A stretch of DNA of 64,000 bases from Nitrososphaeria archaeon (GCA_027078545.1 JALWXN010000004.1:454737-518736); one strand, 5' to 3'; shown: positions 42,890-51,936, counted from the first letter of the stretch. Notes: generated from the letters alone by a model not told the origin. Made by a program: numbers and translations.

Positions 42890-43198
42890 CTTTCAACCCT
42901 TCCTAGTCTGGTTCTAACCAGAGCCGTATATTGAAGACGAGCTCCGTAATCTTTGACTAGACTTTCAACCCTTCCTAGTCTGGTTTTAACTCTACCTCAC
43001 TGAGCTCCACCGTGTCACCGACTGACAGGTCTTTCAACCCTTCCTAGTCTGGTTTTAACCAGGGAGGTGGTGGAGTAGTGGCGATTGAGGATCTTGTTAG
43101 CTTTCAACCCTTCCTAGTCTGGTTTTAACGGGCTCTATATCTGGACTTCTCATCGATGGATGTTGCGTTCTTTCAACCCTTCCTAGTCTGGTTTTAAC
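42890..43198 (-). CRISPR. CRISPR array 2 (5 repeats, 4 spacers)
   Basis: Repeats at 42890, 42962, 43031, 43101 and 43170, each 29 bases, with spacers of 40-43. The leader-distal repeat equals that of array 1 (sense start GTTAGAACC); the four others start GTTAAAACC, a single-base change. Its leader lies at 43199 onwards. The leader-distal repeat is not degenerate, unlike array 1. Confidence 0.96.
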
Positions 43199-43336
43199 AC
43201 AGGATTTTCATTTGTTTCTATATAGATGTTTTTAGTGTTTCTCTTATTTAAGTTTTGTGTGTGTCATATCGCTGAAGTTGAGGGGGGTTTATAAAGATGT
43301 GACGCAGAAAAGTATATAAACCTTTATAAAGGGGGT
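43199..43336 (-). promoter_or_regulatory. Leader of CRISPR array 2
   Basis: It matches the array 1 leader over its length, including TTTATAAAGATGTGACGCA and AGTATATAAACC, with a few substitutions nearest the array. The minus-strand TATA is at about 43311-43320. It is followed by csa3, 42 bases further, also on the minus strand. Confidence 0.85.
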
Positions 43337-43378
43337 CTTGCTTCTTGGTGATCTTCCCTTCTTTTGCTATTCTTTGTC

Positions 43379-44032
43379 TCAGGATTTGTTGATGATTTCT
43401 AGTGCGATTTGATATATTTCTAGGTATACTTCTCCTAGGTTGGTAAGTCGGTATCCTCCTCCTCTTCCGGGTAGTTTTATGACTAGTCCTTGATCCTTGA
43501 GCTTCTTAGCGGTTGATCTGTTTTTGCTAGTTCCCTTTTTCTTTATGTTGTCTAGCTCGTCTCGGTATTTGACTATCCAGGTTGGGGACATGTTTTTTAT
43601 GGGGTTGAAGATAGGTACTTCGACGTGTCTCGACACGTTCTCGCTATATACAAATATTTTGGCGACTCTGGGATCCATCTGTCCGTATAGGGTGAGTATG
43701 GATACTTGGCTCCTAGTCCCTCCGGAGAGTAGGAGGACTATGGGGCCTTTATACTTATCATCGTTGTTCCAGGTTGCCTCTATCAGTTTCTTTATGGATG
43801 GGTATACGTCGGCGTCGTCGATATCGACTATTTTATACCTATATTGGTTAAAGGCCTGTTCTATAGCGTCCTCCGTCTCCCTAACCTTTTGTAGCAGCCC
43901 CTCGTCCCTATCCTCACCTGTCTCTGGGCGTACAAATATTATCCTGTCTTCCTCTGTAAGGCTTATTTCCTTGAACTTTGCAAGGACATTTGTAATGTTG
44001 AACCCGATGCTCACGATGTATATCGTCATCAA
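43379..44032 (-). CDS. csa3: Csa3-like CARF/winged-helix CRISPR regulator
   Basis: A 217-residue protein. The N-terminal CARF domain starts TIYIVSIGFNITNVLAKF and has the ligand loop VLLLSGGTRSQVSIL (101-107 LSGGTR core). The C-terminal winged helix (about 150-215) reads SKNRSTAKKLKDQGLVIKLPGRGGGYRLTNLGEVYL. Csa3 proteins bind CRISPR leaders or adaptation promoters and are tuned by cyclic oligoadenylate. It lies directly beyond the leader of array 2, a likely target. TTATAAGC at about 44055-44062 gives a nearly leaderless transcript. Confidence 0.85.
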   Translation of the reverse strand: MMTIYIVSIGFNITNVLAKFKEISLTEEDRIIFVRPETGEDRDEGLLQKVRETEDAIEQAFNQYRYKIVDIDDADVYPSIKKLIEATWNNDDKYKGPIVLLLSGGTRSQVSILTLYGQMDPRVAKIFVYSENVSRHVEVPIFNPIKNMSPTWIVKYRDELDNIKKKGTSKNRSTAKKLKDQGLVIKLPGRGGGYRLTNLGEVYLEIYQIALEIINKS

Positions 44033-44074
44033 TCAGATGTCTTGTGTGGTGATGCTTATAACTTTGTTGTTCCT

Positions 44075-44092
44075 TGTCGAGCCTTCTCGACA
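44075..44092. promoter_or_regulatory. Palindrome upstream of csa3
   Basis: TGTCGAG-CCTT-CTCGACA is a perfect 7-base-arm inverted repeat, about 12 bases upstream of the csa3 TATA box. TGTCGAGCCT recurs at about 44151-44160, near the start of the divergent ABC ATPase gene. Autoregulation by Csa3 or control by another factor is possible. Confidence 0.55.
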
Positions 44093-44177
44093 TGGATTTC
44101 CCCATGTTTTCGTGTGTGGTGTCTAGGCTGGTTGACAGAATCTATATATGTGTCGAGCCTCTCCCTGCTTCCCTGGG

Positions 44178-45056
44178 ATGATCCGGACGTATGGGCTTGG
44201 TAAGAGGTTTGATGGTGTCTGGGGTGTCCGTGGACTGAGCATAACGGTTGAGCCCGGCTCGGTCACGATGCTCCTAGGCCCCAACGGTAGTGGTAAGACT
44301 ACTACTGTCCGCCTCCTCGCCACGGTCTATAGGCCTAGTGAGGGTGACGCCGAGGTCATGGGTCTACGCCTTACGAGGGACTACCGGAGGATCCGTAGAT
44401 TAGTGTCCTATCTCCCACAGGAGGTGAGCCTATACAACATGTGGACCCCGATGGACGCGGTAAAGTGGGTCCTGGTGGCGAGGGGCTACTCCAGGGGCGT
44501 GGCGTCATCCATAGCTAGGGATTGGATGGAGAGGCTTGGCATCTGGGAATATAGGGATAGGAAGGGATGGGCATTGAGCGGTGGGATGAAGAGGCGTGTC
44601 CTCCTAGCGATGGCCCTGGCTCCGGAGTCTGAGGTGGTCTTCCTCGACGAGCCGACCACGGGTATAGACCTCTCGGCGAGGGTCGATATATGGAGGGTTA
44701 TCAGGGAGGAGGCACGTGGTGGGAGGACGATCCTACTCACTACCCATGACATGATGGAGGGTGAGGCATTGGCTGATAAGGTTGTACTCCTCCATAGGGG
44801 CCGTGTCCTTGTGGAGGCTCCTCTCAAGACACTTCTAGACGAGTTCCCCTACAGGTATAAGGTGATCCTCCATAGCATGCCCAACGGTGTAGATGCACCG
44901 GTAATACCGGTGGGGGATAGGTACATGCTCCTCGTGAGGAGTAGGGAGGAGGCATTGGAGATCCTTTCCCAAGCAGGTGGTGTGGGCGAGGTGTCTAAAA
45001 CAGGTCTGGCCGAGTACTACCTCTACCTCTCGGGTGGTAGTGATGGGGAGGCTTAA
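44178..45056 (+). CDS. ABC transporter ATP-binding protein (ABC-2 exporter type)
   Basis: A 292-residue ATPase: Walker A GPNGSGKTTT, signature LSGGMKRRVLLAMAL, Walker B VVFLDEPTTGID, H-loop TTHDMMEGE, and a C-terminal accessory domain. I use ATG 44178: TATATATG near 44132 puts transcription start around 44160, so the open frame from 44148 is too long. It pairs with the permease gene that overlaps its end. Substrate unknown. Confidence 0.85.
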   Translation: MIRTYGLGKRFDGVWGVRGLSITVEPGSVTMLLGPNGSGKTTTVRLLATVYRPSEGDAEVMGLRLTRDYRRIRRLVSYLPQEVSLYNMWTPMDAVKWVLVARGYSRGVASSIARDWMERLGIWEYRDRKGWALSGGMKRRVLLAMALAPESEVVFLDEPTTGIDLSARVDIWRVIREEARGGRTILLTTHDMMEGEALADKVVLLHRGRVLVEAPLKTLLDEFPYRYKVILHSMPNGVDAPVIPVGDRYMLLVRSREEALEILSQAGGVGEVSKTGLAEYYLYLSGGSDGEA

Positions 45057-45765
45057 CAGTGTCCTGGGCTACGCCTATCTCTCGATGCTATGGATCATCA
45101 GGGAGCCTATATGGCTCCTCAACGGCTTCGTATGGATCGTCGGCTTCTTCATGATCTTCCACTTCTGGGGCGGCTCCGAGGCGCTCATCAACTATACAGT
45201 GGTCATCATAACGGCTGGATACTGGAGCATGGGGCTTAACGTAGGTGGCCAGGAGTATGGCTGGAACAAGATAACGAGGCTGGAGGAGTACTACATAGCG
45301 AGCCCCGTATCCTTCGGCGACTACTTCATTGGGATCACGATGGGTATGACCGCCACCTCACTAATATACTCCCTCCCAGTCTTCCTCATAGCCCATCAGC
45401 TAGGGGTGCTACACCTGATGCCCCTCGTAATCCTCCTAGGTGCCTACCTAGTATTTGTCGGGACAGCCACCTCGGTAGTGATCATCTCCAGGGTTAAGAA
45501 CCCGATGAACATCTCCGCCTTGACCAACACTGTAAGCACGGTCCTCTCACTGGTCCCGCCTCTATACTACCCAGCAACAGCCCTTCCCAAGCCCCTAGAC
45601 GCATTGTCGTCGCTCCTCCCACATGTAGCCGCCACTGAGTATGTGAGGAGTATCGTGGGTATAGGCTCTGCACTACCACCGCTCCACAACCTCTTGATAA
45701 TGGCTGGCTGGGGATTGGGGCTACTCATCCTTATCCATCGATATGTTACCTGGGGCTGGGAGTAG
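45043..45765 (+). CDS. ABC-2 type permease
   Basis: A 240-residue permease with six helices. ATG 45043 overlaps the ATPase stop by 14 bases and gives a normal N-terminus (MGRLNSVLGYAYLSMLWIIRE). YYIASPVSFGDYFIG is the ABC-2 coupling region. A single permease implies a homodimer. The 160 bases after it up to 45926 show no gene. Confidence 0.82.
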   Translation: MGRLNSVLGYAYLSMLWIIREPIWLLNGFVWIVGFFMIFHFWGGSEALINYTVVIITAGYWSMGLNVGGQEYGWNKITRLEEYYIASPVSFGDYFIGITMGMTATSLIYSLPVFLIAHQLGVLHLMPLVILLGAYLVFVGTATSVVIISRVKNPMNISALTNTVSTVLSLVPPLYYPATALPKPLDALSSLLPHVAATEYVRSIVGIGSALPPLHNLLIMAGWGLGLLILIHRYVTWGWE

Positions 45766-45925
45766 ATATCCGGTAAACCATTGTTTACCCATTGTTTACA
45801 GGGCTGTGTGGCTTGAACGGGATATAACTGCGTAGCGGATAAATGTTACGAGGGGGATGATGAGAGAGGCCCTCAGGGACTCCTGATGACCGGATCCCAC
45901 GGGGGCTCGTCAGACCCTCCACAGG

Positions 45926-47014
45926 CTATAGAAGCTCCAGGAGCTCCCTACCCTTATCAGAAATTATCCTGAGGGGTATCCATGAGATCCCCGTCCCCAA
46001 CAGCTCCTCATAGAGCGCCTCATAGGCAGCCCTCTCAACCCTCCAGAATAGGAGGCTGGCCATGTAGAGACTCTTATCAATATCTCTGTATAGCTGGGCA
46101 TATACGGATTCCACTAGTCTATCCATGATCTCGTAGGCGTTGCCCATACGTCTAGGCCTATGCCTCCTTAATATGTACTCGAAGCTGTTGAGTAGTGACG
46201 CGACATCCCTAAGTATCTCCTCCACATCCCTCCTAGGTATCGGCTCTCTATAGGGCTCCCCCATATAATCGGTTAGGAAGAGCTGTTTACCCATGCGTAT
46301 GTACTGGCCCAGATGTATATCTCCATGTAGAAACCCGTAGTGCTTCATCGCTGTTGGTAGCCTCTTCCTCCTGAGGGCATCATGTAGATCCCTAAGGAGC
46401 TGTGGGGCCCCCCTTATACCTAGCCCCTCAAGCTGGTAGGCCCTCACTAACAACCTGTTACGCCAATCATCAACCAGGTATTCGGGATCAGATATTGCTA
46501 TTCGGCGCATCTCCATCAGTATCGAGTCGGCCTCCATAAGGGTGTCTAATGCACTGTTCAGTAGCATCGAAACCTTCCCCCACTCCTCGGATGAAACTAG
46601 CCCGTCTATAACCGTGTCCAGCCTCTCACCAGGTAGATACTCAGTCAAGACCGCTACCTCGAAGTTCCCGTAGTTACCACTCTCCACCAAGTACCTCCCC
46701 AATGGCTTGGGTGAGATGCCAATCCTCCCCAATATTCTGAGTAGGGGCTCTTCATAGACTCCTTTGGGGACGAGTCTCCTAATAGTCAGTAGCTTATCAC
46801 CCAGCCTGTAATGTACTGATTCGCAGCCTCTACCCATAGGCTTGGCCCCGGGTAGGAACCTATCTACAATGGCCTTTATAGCGTCTTCCCCAGGGACTAG
46901 ATATTCCGTCTCGTGGATCCTTATCACCCTGTGGCTAAACCCTATTCCACTTATTTCCCCCAGCTCCGCTACGTCATAGATCTCTGGTGAATAGTCTATG
47001 AATGGACACCTCAT
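45926..47014 (-). CDS. Maltokinase-like/APH-fold kinase
   Basis: A 362-residue kinase. The catalytic loop is FLHGDIHLGQYIR and the Mg loop LFLTDYMGEPYREPIPRRDVEE, followed by ILRDVASLLNSFEYIL. The HGD-HLGQ and D-x-x-GEP-x-R-P-x-x-x-R-R pattern belongs to maltokinases of the trehalose/glycogen GlgE route. The N-terminal 150 residues are shorter than in bacterial Mak, so the lobe differs. A maltose or trehalose-type sugar substrate is inference; an aminoglycoside target is unlikely in this organism. No partner gene is adjacent. Confidence 0.7.
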   Translation of the reverse strand: MRCPFIDYSPEIYDVAELGEISGIGFSHRVIRIHETEYLVPGEDAIKAIVDRFLPGAKPMGRGCESVHYRLGDKLLTIRRLVPKGVYEEPLLRILGRIGISPKPLGRYLVESGNYGNFEVAVLTEYLPGERLDTVIDGLVSSEEWGKVSMLLNSALDTLMEADSILMEMRRIAISDPEYLVDDWRNRLLVRAYQLEGLGIRGAPQLLRDLHDALRRKRLPTAMKHYGFLHGDIHLGQYIRMGKQLFLTDYMGEPYREPIPRRDVEEILRDVASLLNSFEYILRRHRPRRMGNAYEIMDRLVESVYAQLYRDIDKSLYMASLLFWRVERAAYEALYEELLGTGISWIPLRIISDKGRELLELL

Positions 47015-47103
47015 CCCCAGACATTTTTAATGAGGAGGGATATGCTAAATCACGTTTTCCGTAAATATCGGGTTCAAATATTCTGCGAAACATATTTTTA
47101 CAT

Positions 47104-48570
47104 ATGTTTAGGAGGCTTGTGGCCCTCCCCCTAGTCCTCCTGCTCCTCCTATCGCCGGTGGCCGCCTTCTTCATAAACGTTCCTCCCGACCAGGAGACCA
47201 TTGGCCTAAACTTCGACGACGCTGGGAATGACCTCGAGTTCTTCGGAGCCAATGACGCGGTAACAGTTGTTGGCTATGCCATGCTTAACGGTACGTATAG
47301 GGTCGGCTATGTAGGCCTCTTCAACAACGGTGTAGCCAAGTTCCACAGGTATTTCGAGGTGCCTGGCCAGCTCACCAGCGGCTTCTACGACGTCGAGGTC
47401 TATAACTTCAACGTTACGATGCCGGCTATAGGGGCTGCCGTGGGATGGGTAGAGTTCAACGTGAATGATACCAGGCCGATCTTCATCTCGTATGACGATA
47501 GTGGGACACTTCTCTGTAGCATAGTGATGAGGTTCTCGGTAGGTGGTCAGAACCAGTCATGGTTCGAGGGACTCGCCCTGGTGAATAGCTCAGGAATATA
47601 CACGGCCTATGCAGTTGGGACGGTGGATGGAAAGGGCCTGATAGCGGCGATTACCCAGACCACCCTGCTTAGCTGTAGGGTTGAGTGGGTACGTGTGATC
47701 CTCCCGCCGACCGGCTATAACTCCATGACCCTGGTGGATATAGAGGAGATAAATGGCTCCGGCTCGTTCCTGGCCTTAGCCGAGCTTAGGTCTGGACAGT
47801 CAGTAGACATGGGTATTGTTAGGATATCGTCCTCCGGCCTGCCAACAGACATAACGATCCTCAACAGCGCCACGGATATCGAGCCTGGCGACATGTATGT
47901 CAATTCCACTAGGCATGTGATAATAGTTGGGTCGCAGCAGAACGTGGCGGATCCAAACATGGTGCTCGTCGTGCTAGACCCGACACTGTCCCCGGCCTGC
48001 TCCCTAGAGGTTGATATAGATATCTTTGACAGGGCTACCGGGGTAGAGCAGGATGGATATGGAAATATACATGTCTCGGGCTACTATGAGGGGCCAGGAA
48101 ATCTAGGGGTCGCCTATAGGGGGGTCTTCTTCCCCGACTGTAGGCCTATCCAGTTCAATGGATATCTCACGACTACGTCACGCTTCATGGATGTGGAGCC
48201 ATATGTAAACAAGACTGGGACGCCCCACTACGGCTCGGTGGTGTACTTCACTGGCTGGGTTAGCAGCGGCTTCCCCAACGACTTTCCACAGATAAACTAT
48301 GACTATCGCCCGATGAACATCTCAGTCTCGACCTATAGTCTGACTAGATATGGTGTCCCAACTGACTATTCACGGGGAGTACTCAACCCGTTGAACCCTG
48401 CTATCAATACACCGGTGAACCAGGATATACTCTTGATGCGTGTATCGAGTAGCCTACCCATCATTCCCGAGGCCCCGACCCCAATACTGTTCCTGGCTGT
48501 GGCTGCCGCGGCTGTAATCCTGTTTAGGAGGGCTAGGTGGGCGGCGTCTCGAGGCTCACGGGTCCCGTAG
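47104..48570 (+). CDS. Secreted propeller-like surface protein with C-terminal anchor
   Basis: A 488-residue protein: signal peptide (LVALPLVLLLLLSPVAA), a beta-rich body with repeated short segments of the form VVGYAML...YRVGYVGLFNN, TDIEPGDMYVNSTRHVIIVGSQQ and VEQDGYGNIHVSGYYEG, and a C-terminal tail IPEAPTPILFLAVAAAAVILF followed by RRAR. The body probably folds as a propeller. The tail resembles that of the protein at 52004. It is likely anchored to the outer face of the membrane. Its end overlaps the convergent acyl-CoA dehydrogenase by 38 bases. Confidence 0.65.
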   Translation: MFRRLVALPLVLLLLLSPVAAFFINVPPDQETIGLNFDDAGNDLEFFGANDAVTVVGYAMLNGTYRVGYVGLFNNGVAKFHRYFEVPGQLTSGFYDVEVYNFNVTMPAIGAAVGWVEFNVNDTRPIFISYDDSGTLLCSIVMRFSVGGQNQSWFEGLALVNSSGIYTAYAVGTVDGKGLIAAITQTTLLSCRVEWVRVILPPTGYNSMTLVDIEEINGSGSFLALAELRSGQSVDMGIVRISSSGLPTDITILNSATDIEPGDMYVNSTRHVIIVGSQQNVADPNMVLVVLDPTLSPACSLEVDIDIFDRATGVEQDGYGNIHVSGYYEGPGNLGVAYRGVFFPDCRPIQFNGYLTTTSRFMDVEPYVNKTGTPHYGSVVYFTGWVSSGFPNDFPQINYDYRPMNISVSTYSLTRYGVPTDYSRGVLNPLNPAINTPVNQDILLMRVSSSLPIIPEAPTPILFLAVAAAAVILFRRARWAASRGSRVP

Positions 48571-50149
48571 CTGACATGTCTCCCCCGAGGGCTGCGGAGA
48601 TGTTCCTAAGCATCTCCGGGCCCCACTCCTTTTTCTCAGCCGCTTCGTAGGCCTCCTTCACCCCGAGTATCCTAGCCGTCGAGAAGAATAGCTTCTTGGC
48701 CCTCAGTAGGAGCTCCTCACCCTCCATCGGCCTAGCCAGCTGGATAAGGGTCTCCTTGGCCTCCTCGGCAAGCCTCTTATCAACCAGCCTGACTATGCCC
48801 ACCGCCTCCTCCAGCTCGGGTAGGAGCCTCTCTATCCCCCTCTTCCTATATAGGGCCTCCAGCCAGTCGAGGATATGTATATTCGTGGATCCCTCCCATA
48901 TCGTGGTGACCAGAGCCTCCCGGTGGAGACGCTCCACTATATGCTCCCTCAGGAAGCCCCGGCCCCCTAGGAGCTCCATAGCCTCCCCAGTGATCTCGAC
49001 GGCCTCCCTGGCTACGTAGCCCTTTGCGAGGTGGTTATAGACCCTGGCATGGATATACTCCGGGCTGTATGGAGGCTTCTCATTGGCTACCCGTCTCCAC
49101 AGCTCCACAGCCCTGTGGGTAAGGGCTAGTGCTATGAAGCTCCTGGCGTCCAGCCTACCCAGGTCGGACCTGTAGATAGGCTGTTCGATCAATAGCCTGC
49201 CGAAGACCCTCCTCCGGCTGGCGAAGGCCAACGCCTCTAGGAGGCTCCTCCTAGCCAGGCCCACAGCACCAGCCGAGTTTGCTAGCCTAGAGATCATCAG
49301 GTTCTCCAGGGCGTAGTATATTCCTAGATCCTCCCTACCGACAGGCTCGGCATAGCTATCCTCCAGCATCACCTCCCCGGTAGGCACGACCAGGGTGCCG
49401 AGCTTCTCCTTAAGCCTTACGACGCGGTAGTTTGGCTCGCCATCATGTGTACGGGGGAGGTAGTAGAGGCCCAGGCCACGGACACCCTCCTCACCACCCT
49501 CCCTCCTAGCCAGGACCAGGGCATGGTCAGCCAGCCCCACGTTACTCGTGAAGAACTTGTAGCCGGTTATCCTCACACCATTACCTGCTCTACGGGCTAG
49601 GCTCTCTATCCTGGCCAGGTCGCTACCGGCCTCCACCTCGGTGAACCATGTCCCGCCATACTCAACCCCCTCTAGCCCCGCTAAGGCCCTATACTCCCTC
49701 GTCATGCCGGGCATATACTTCTTCAGGGCGAACGCCGTCTGGGCAGTGACGGTCAATATACACTCGTAGCCGGCGTCGCCTATCAGGTATAGCTGTGCCA
49801 TATGCCCATGCCAGTCACCATCCTCAGTAGCTCTTGAGATACATCTAAACCTCTTAACCGTCTCCTCAAGTGTTTGGAGAAGCTCATCGGGAAGGTAGAC
49901 CCTCCACTGGGGCCTACCCATCACATCCCAGTGGACGAGGCGAGGACCACCCATAGCCTCCACAGTCCTCACAGCGTCGAGAATACCCGTGTTGCAATAC
50001 CCTGAAAACCTGCTAAGCCCCTCCCTAGGGACGCCCCACCTACTGAGCACTGCGTCCAGCCCAGGGTCAAGCCCAAAAGTCTCGAGGCCCTCCAGGAGAC
50101 TATACCAACCCCCCAAGACAGACCCCAAGACAAGGAATAGCAGATACAC
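48533..50149 (-). CDS. AidB-like acyl-CoA dehydrogenase
   Basis: A 538-residue flavoenzyme. FAD contacts are in GTWFTEVEAGSDLARIES and YKFFTSNVGLADHALVLARR. The catalytic base region is TTIWEGSTNIHILDWLEAL, with Glu as in AidB-type enzymes, and ELLGGRGFLREH precedes it. Length matches AidB (about 540), longer than ordinary acyl-CoA dehydrogenases (380). In bacteria AidB binds DNA and flavin; whether this one handles fatty acyl-CoA or DNA damage is open. The start is uncertain: GTG 50149 or TTG 50128/50116. Confidence 0.82.
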   Translation of the reverse strand: MYLLFLVLGSVLGGWYSLLEGLETFGLDPGLDAVLSRWGVPREGLSRFSGYCNTGILDAVRTVEAMGGPRLVHWDVMGRPQWRVYLPDELLQTLEETVKRFRCISRATEDGDWHGHMAQLYLIGDAGYECILTVTAQTAFALKKYMPGMTREYRALAGLEGVEYGGTWFTEVEAGSDLARIESLARRAGNGVRITGYKFFTSNVGLADHALVLARREGGEEGVRGLGLYYLPRTHDGEPNYRVVRLKEKLGTLVVPTGEVMLEDSYAEPVGREDLGIYYALENLMISRLANSAGAVGLARRSLLEALAFASRRRVFGRLLIEQPIYRSDLGRLDARSFIALALTHRAVELWRRVANEKPPYSPEYIHARVYNHLAKGYVAREAVEITGEAMELLGGRGFLREHIVERLHREALVTTIWEGSTNIHILDWLEALYRKRGIERLLPELEEAVGIVRLVDKRLAEEAKETLIQLARPMEGEELLLRAKKLFFSTARILGVKEAYEAAEKKEWGPEMLRNISAALGGDMSATGPVSLETPPT

Positions 50150-50165
50150 ACACTTAACTGGGGAG

Positions 50166-50181
50166 AGGCTGTGGACAGCCT
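50166..50181. promoter_or_regulatory. Palindrome between aidB-like gene and csx1
   Basis: AGGCTGT-GG-ACAGCCT has perfect 7-base arms and is joined to CTATATCG, a TATA-like element correctly placed for csx1 (ATG 50215). It lies in the only 65 bases between two divergent genes. Confidence 0.45.
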
Positions 50182-50214
50182 ATATCGTCGGTAAGCAGGA
50201 ATAGTTTCTATGGA

Positions 50215-51885
50215 ATGGGGGATGGACACGTCAGGAAGGTCTACATAGCCACATGGGGAGACTTCCACAGGTGGGATAAGGTAATCTACGAGTACAATAA
50301 TAGGAAGAAGGAGGCTAAAGACTCACTCGCCATAGTCGCAGAGGTTGAAAAAGCCGGGAAAGGAAAGAATATCAATGATAATAAGTTTAGTATTCTCATA
50401 TTTCTGCCCGAGAGCCTCGTAGCAACTATTCGTAAGCCTCCCAGAGAGCCGGAAGACGTGTCCTATGCGATAGAGAGTCTAAAATCCGAGTGTAGATACT
50501 TCATATACCACGAACTAGGAGTTACGAGTGATGATGATCTGGCTATAAGGGTCATACCTAGTAAAGGGCTCTTCATAGCTAATAGCTCGCCATGCTCCTC
50601 AAAAATTTGGTTTGATACGCACATGGCTGACGCCAAACACATTATGTATAAGCACCTCATGGACCATATTATCCGGGAGATTAGGCTCCTCAGGGAAGAA
50701 GCTGATAATGGTGGCAAGAGGGGAGGTTCAAAGCCTAGGCTCGAAGTCATCCTAGACCTGACACACTCTATTAATTACTTCTCGGCCTTGGCTCATGAGA
50801 ATGTGATGAAGCTGATGGGGCTCCTTGAGATAGTGAAGAATCTCCTAGGCATAGATACTGTTCTCAAGGTAATAAACGCCGACCCCTATATTCCCGGGAT
50901 GAAGAAGCAGAACCTCACTGTAAACCCCCTCTACACTGTCGATAAGGCAGGAGGGGGTAGGAAGTCCTACATCATAAATCCCTACCTACCCTTCATACAT
51001 TCCACGAAAGGTGATAGGCTCAACGATAAGAGGCCATACTCATTCAAAGGGGGTAGTGACCTGGCTCGGAAGCTCAGCCCCTATTTGAAGAAATATGTCG
51101 AGGAACGCGTAGAGTATGTCGAGTTCCTGTCTAAGGCCTACTACTTGAACGCCCCCTTGGCATTGATGGCTACACCTCTAGACATCATGGAGCGTGGGAT
51201 AGGAGAGATTATAGACATAGTGTTGGATACATACTACAACAAGGCAACAGAGGCATGTAAGGGCGGTGACACAGAGGATGACCGAGAGGGGCGACGATGC
51301 AAGGAACGCGCACCAGAGGCATATAGGGACGGTGACATCCTCGTGATTAAGCGGCACTTGATCCTGACCGACTCATTCCACGACATAGTCTCCATCTATG
51401 GATTCGCCAGACTACTGAACATGAGTGGAAGAGTCAACAAGTGTAGGCCTACTATGAGTGAGTTAGCCAACTTCTCCAATGCACTCTATCATAACAATGT
51501 CCAGAGTAGGATGATCGTGGATAATGAGATAGGATCCATAGCCAACAACATATGTAGATACGTTATTCGTAGGGTTAAGTCGGGGGAGGGGCCTAGACGT
51601 ATAAAGAAGGGGCTGGTGGACGTATTCGGGGAGACGATGGGCATACAGTATGCCATGAGCGATAAGAAGAAAAGTACAAGGAACTTCGTGGCTCATGCTG
51701 GGTTGGCCAAGGAGGTTGTATGTATAGATTTGGAGGTTGGTAATCGGCTAGTCTCGATGATTAATAAGAATCTTGAGGATGGGAGTGAAGAGTGTAGGGG
51801 GATACAAGAGATAATTGGTAGGACAAGGCTATGGTATAACAAGGATTGGAGGTCTCTACTGAGGAGCCATATGGCTGTTGTGTAG
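50215..51885 (+). CDS. csx1: Csx1-family CARF-HEPN ribonuclease
   Basis: A 556-residue protein. The N-terminal half is a CARF domain: VRKVYIATWGDFHRWDKVIY at the start and ILDLTHSINYFSALAHENV (DLTHSIN at 181-187), the loop that binds cyclic tetra-adenylate. The C-terminal half is HEPN, with RNFVAHAGL (R489, H494; the R-x4-H RNase motif). Csx1 enzymes are switched on by type III effector signalling and cut RNA non-specifically. No cas10 or other type III gene is in the window, so it stands as an orphan or acts with a distant locus. TATA element just upstream. Confidence 0.88.
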   Translation: MGDGHVRKVYIATWGDFHRWDKVIYEYNNRKKEAKDSLAIVAEVEKAGKGKNINDNKFSILIFLPESLVATIRKPPREPEDVSYAIESLKSECRYFIYHELGVTSDDDLAIRVIPSKGLFIANSSPCSSKIWFDTHMADAKHIMYKHLMDHIIREIRLLREEADNGGKRGGSKPRLEVILDLTHSINYFSALAHENVMKLMGLLEIVKNLLGIDTVLKVINADPYIPGMKKQNLTVNPLYTVDKAGGGRKSYIINPYLPFIHSTKGDRLNDKRPYSFKGGSDLARKLSPYLKKYVEERVEYVEFLSKAYYLNAPLALMATPLDIMERGIGEIIDIVLDTYYNKATEACKGGDTEDDREGRRCKERAPEAYRDGDILVIKRHLILTDSFHDIVSIYGFARLLNMSGRVNKCRPTMSELANFSNALYHNNVQSRMIVDNEIGSIANNICRYVIRRVKSGEGPRRIKKGLVDVFGETMGIQYAMSDKKKSTRNFVAHAGLAKEVVCIDLEVGNRLVSMINKNLEDGSEECRGIQEIIGRTRLWYNKDWRSLLRSHMAVV

Positions 51886-51936
51886 TGGCGTAACACCTCC
51901 GTTTCCCAGAAGTATATATCACGATTTTTAGAAAAG

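Noticed and set aside
42919-42961. Similarity of array 2 spacer (TATACGGCTCTGG on minus) to the adjacent fragment (TATACGGCTTGG)
   Set aside because: A dozen bases with a gap; chance is likely, and no longer pairing exists.
45766-45925. A gene or small RNA between the permease and the maltokinase-like gene
   Set aside because: No open frame, no clear fold and only a short GTTTACC repeat were seen.
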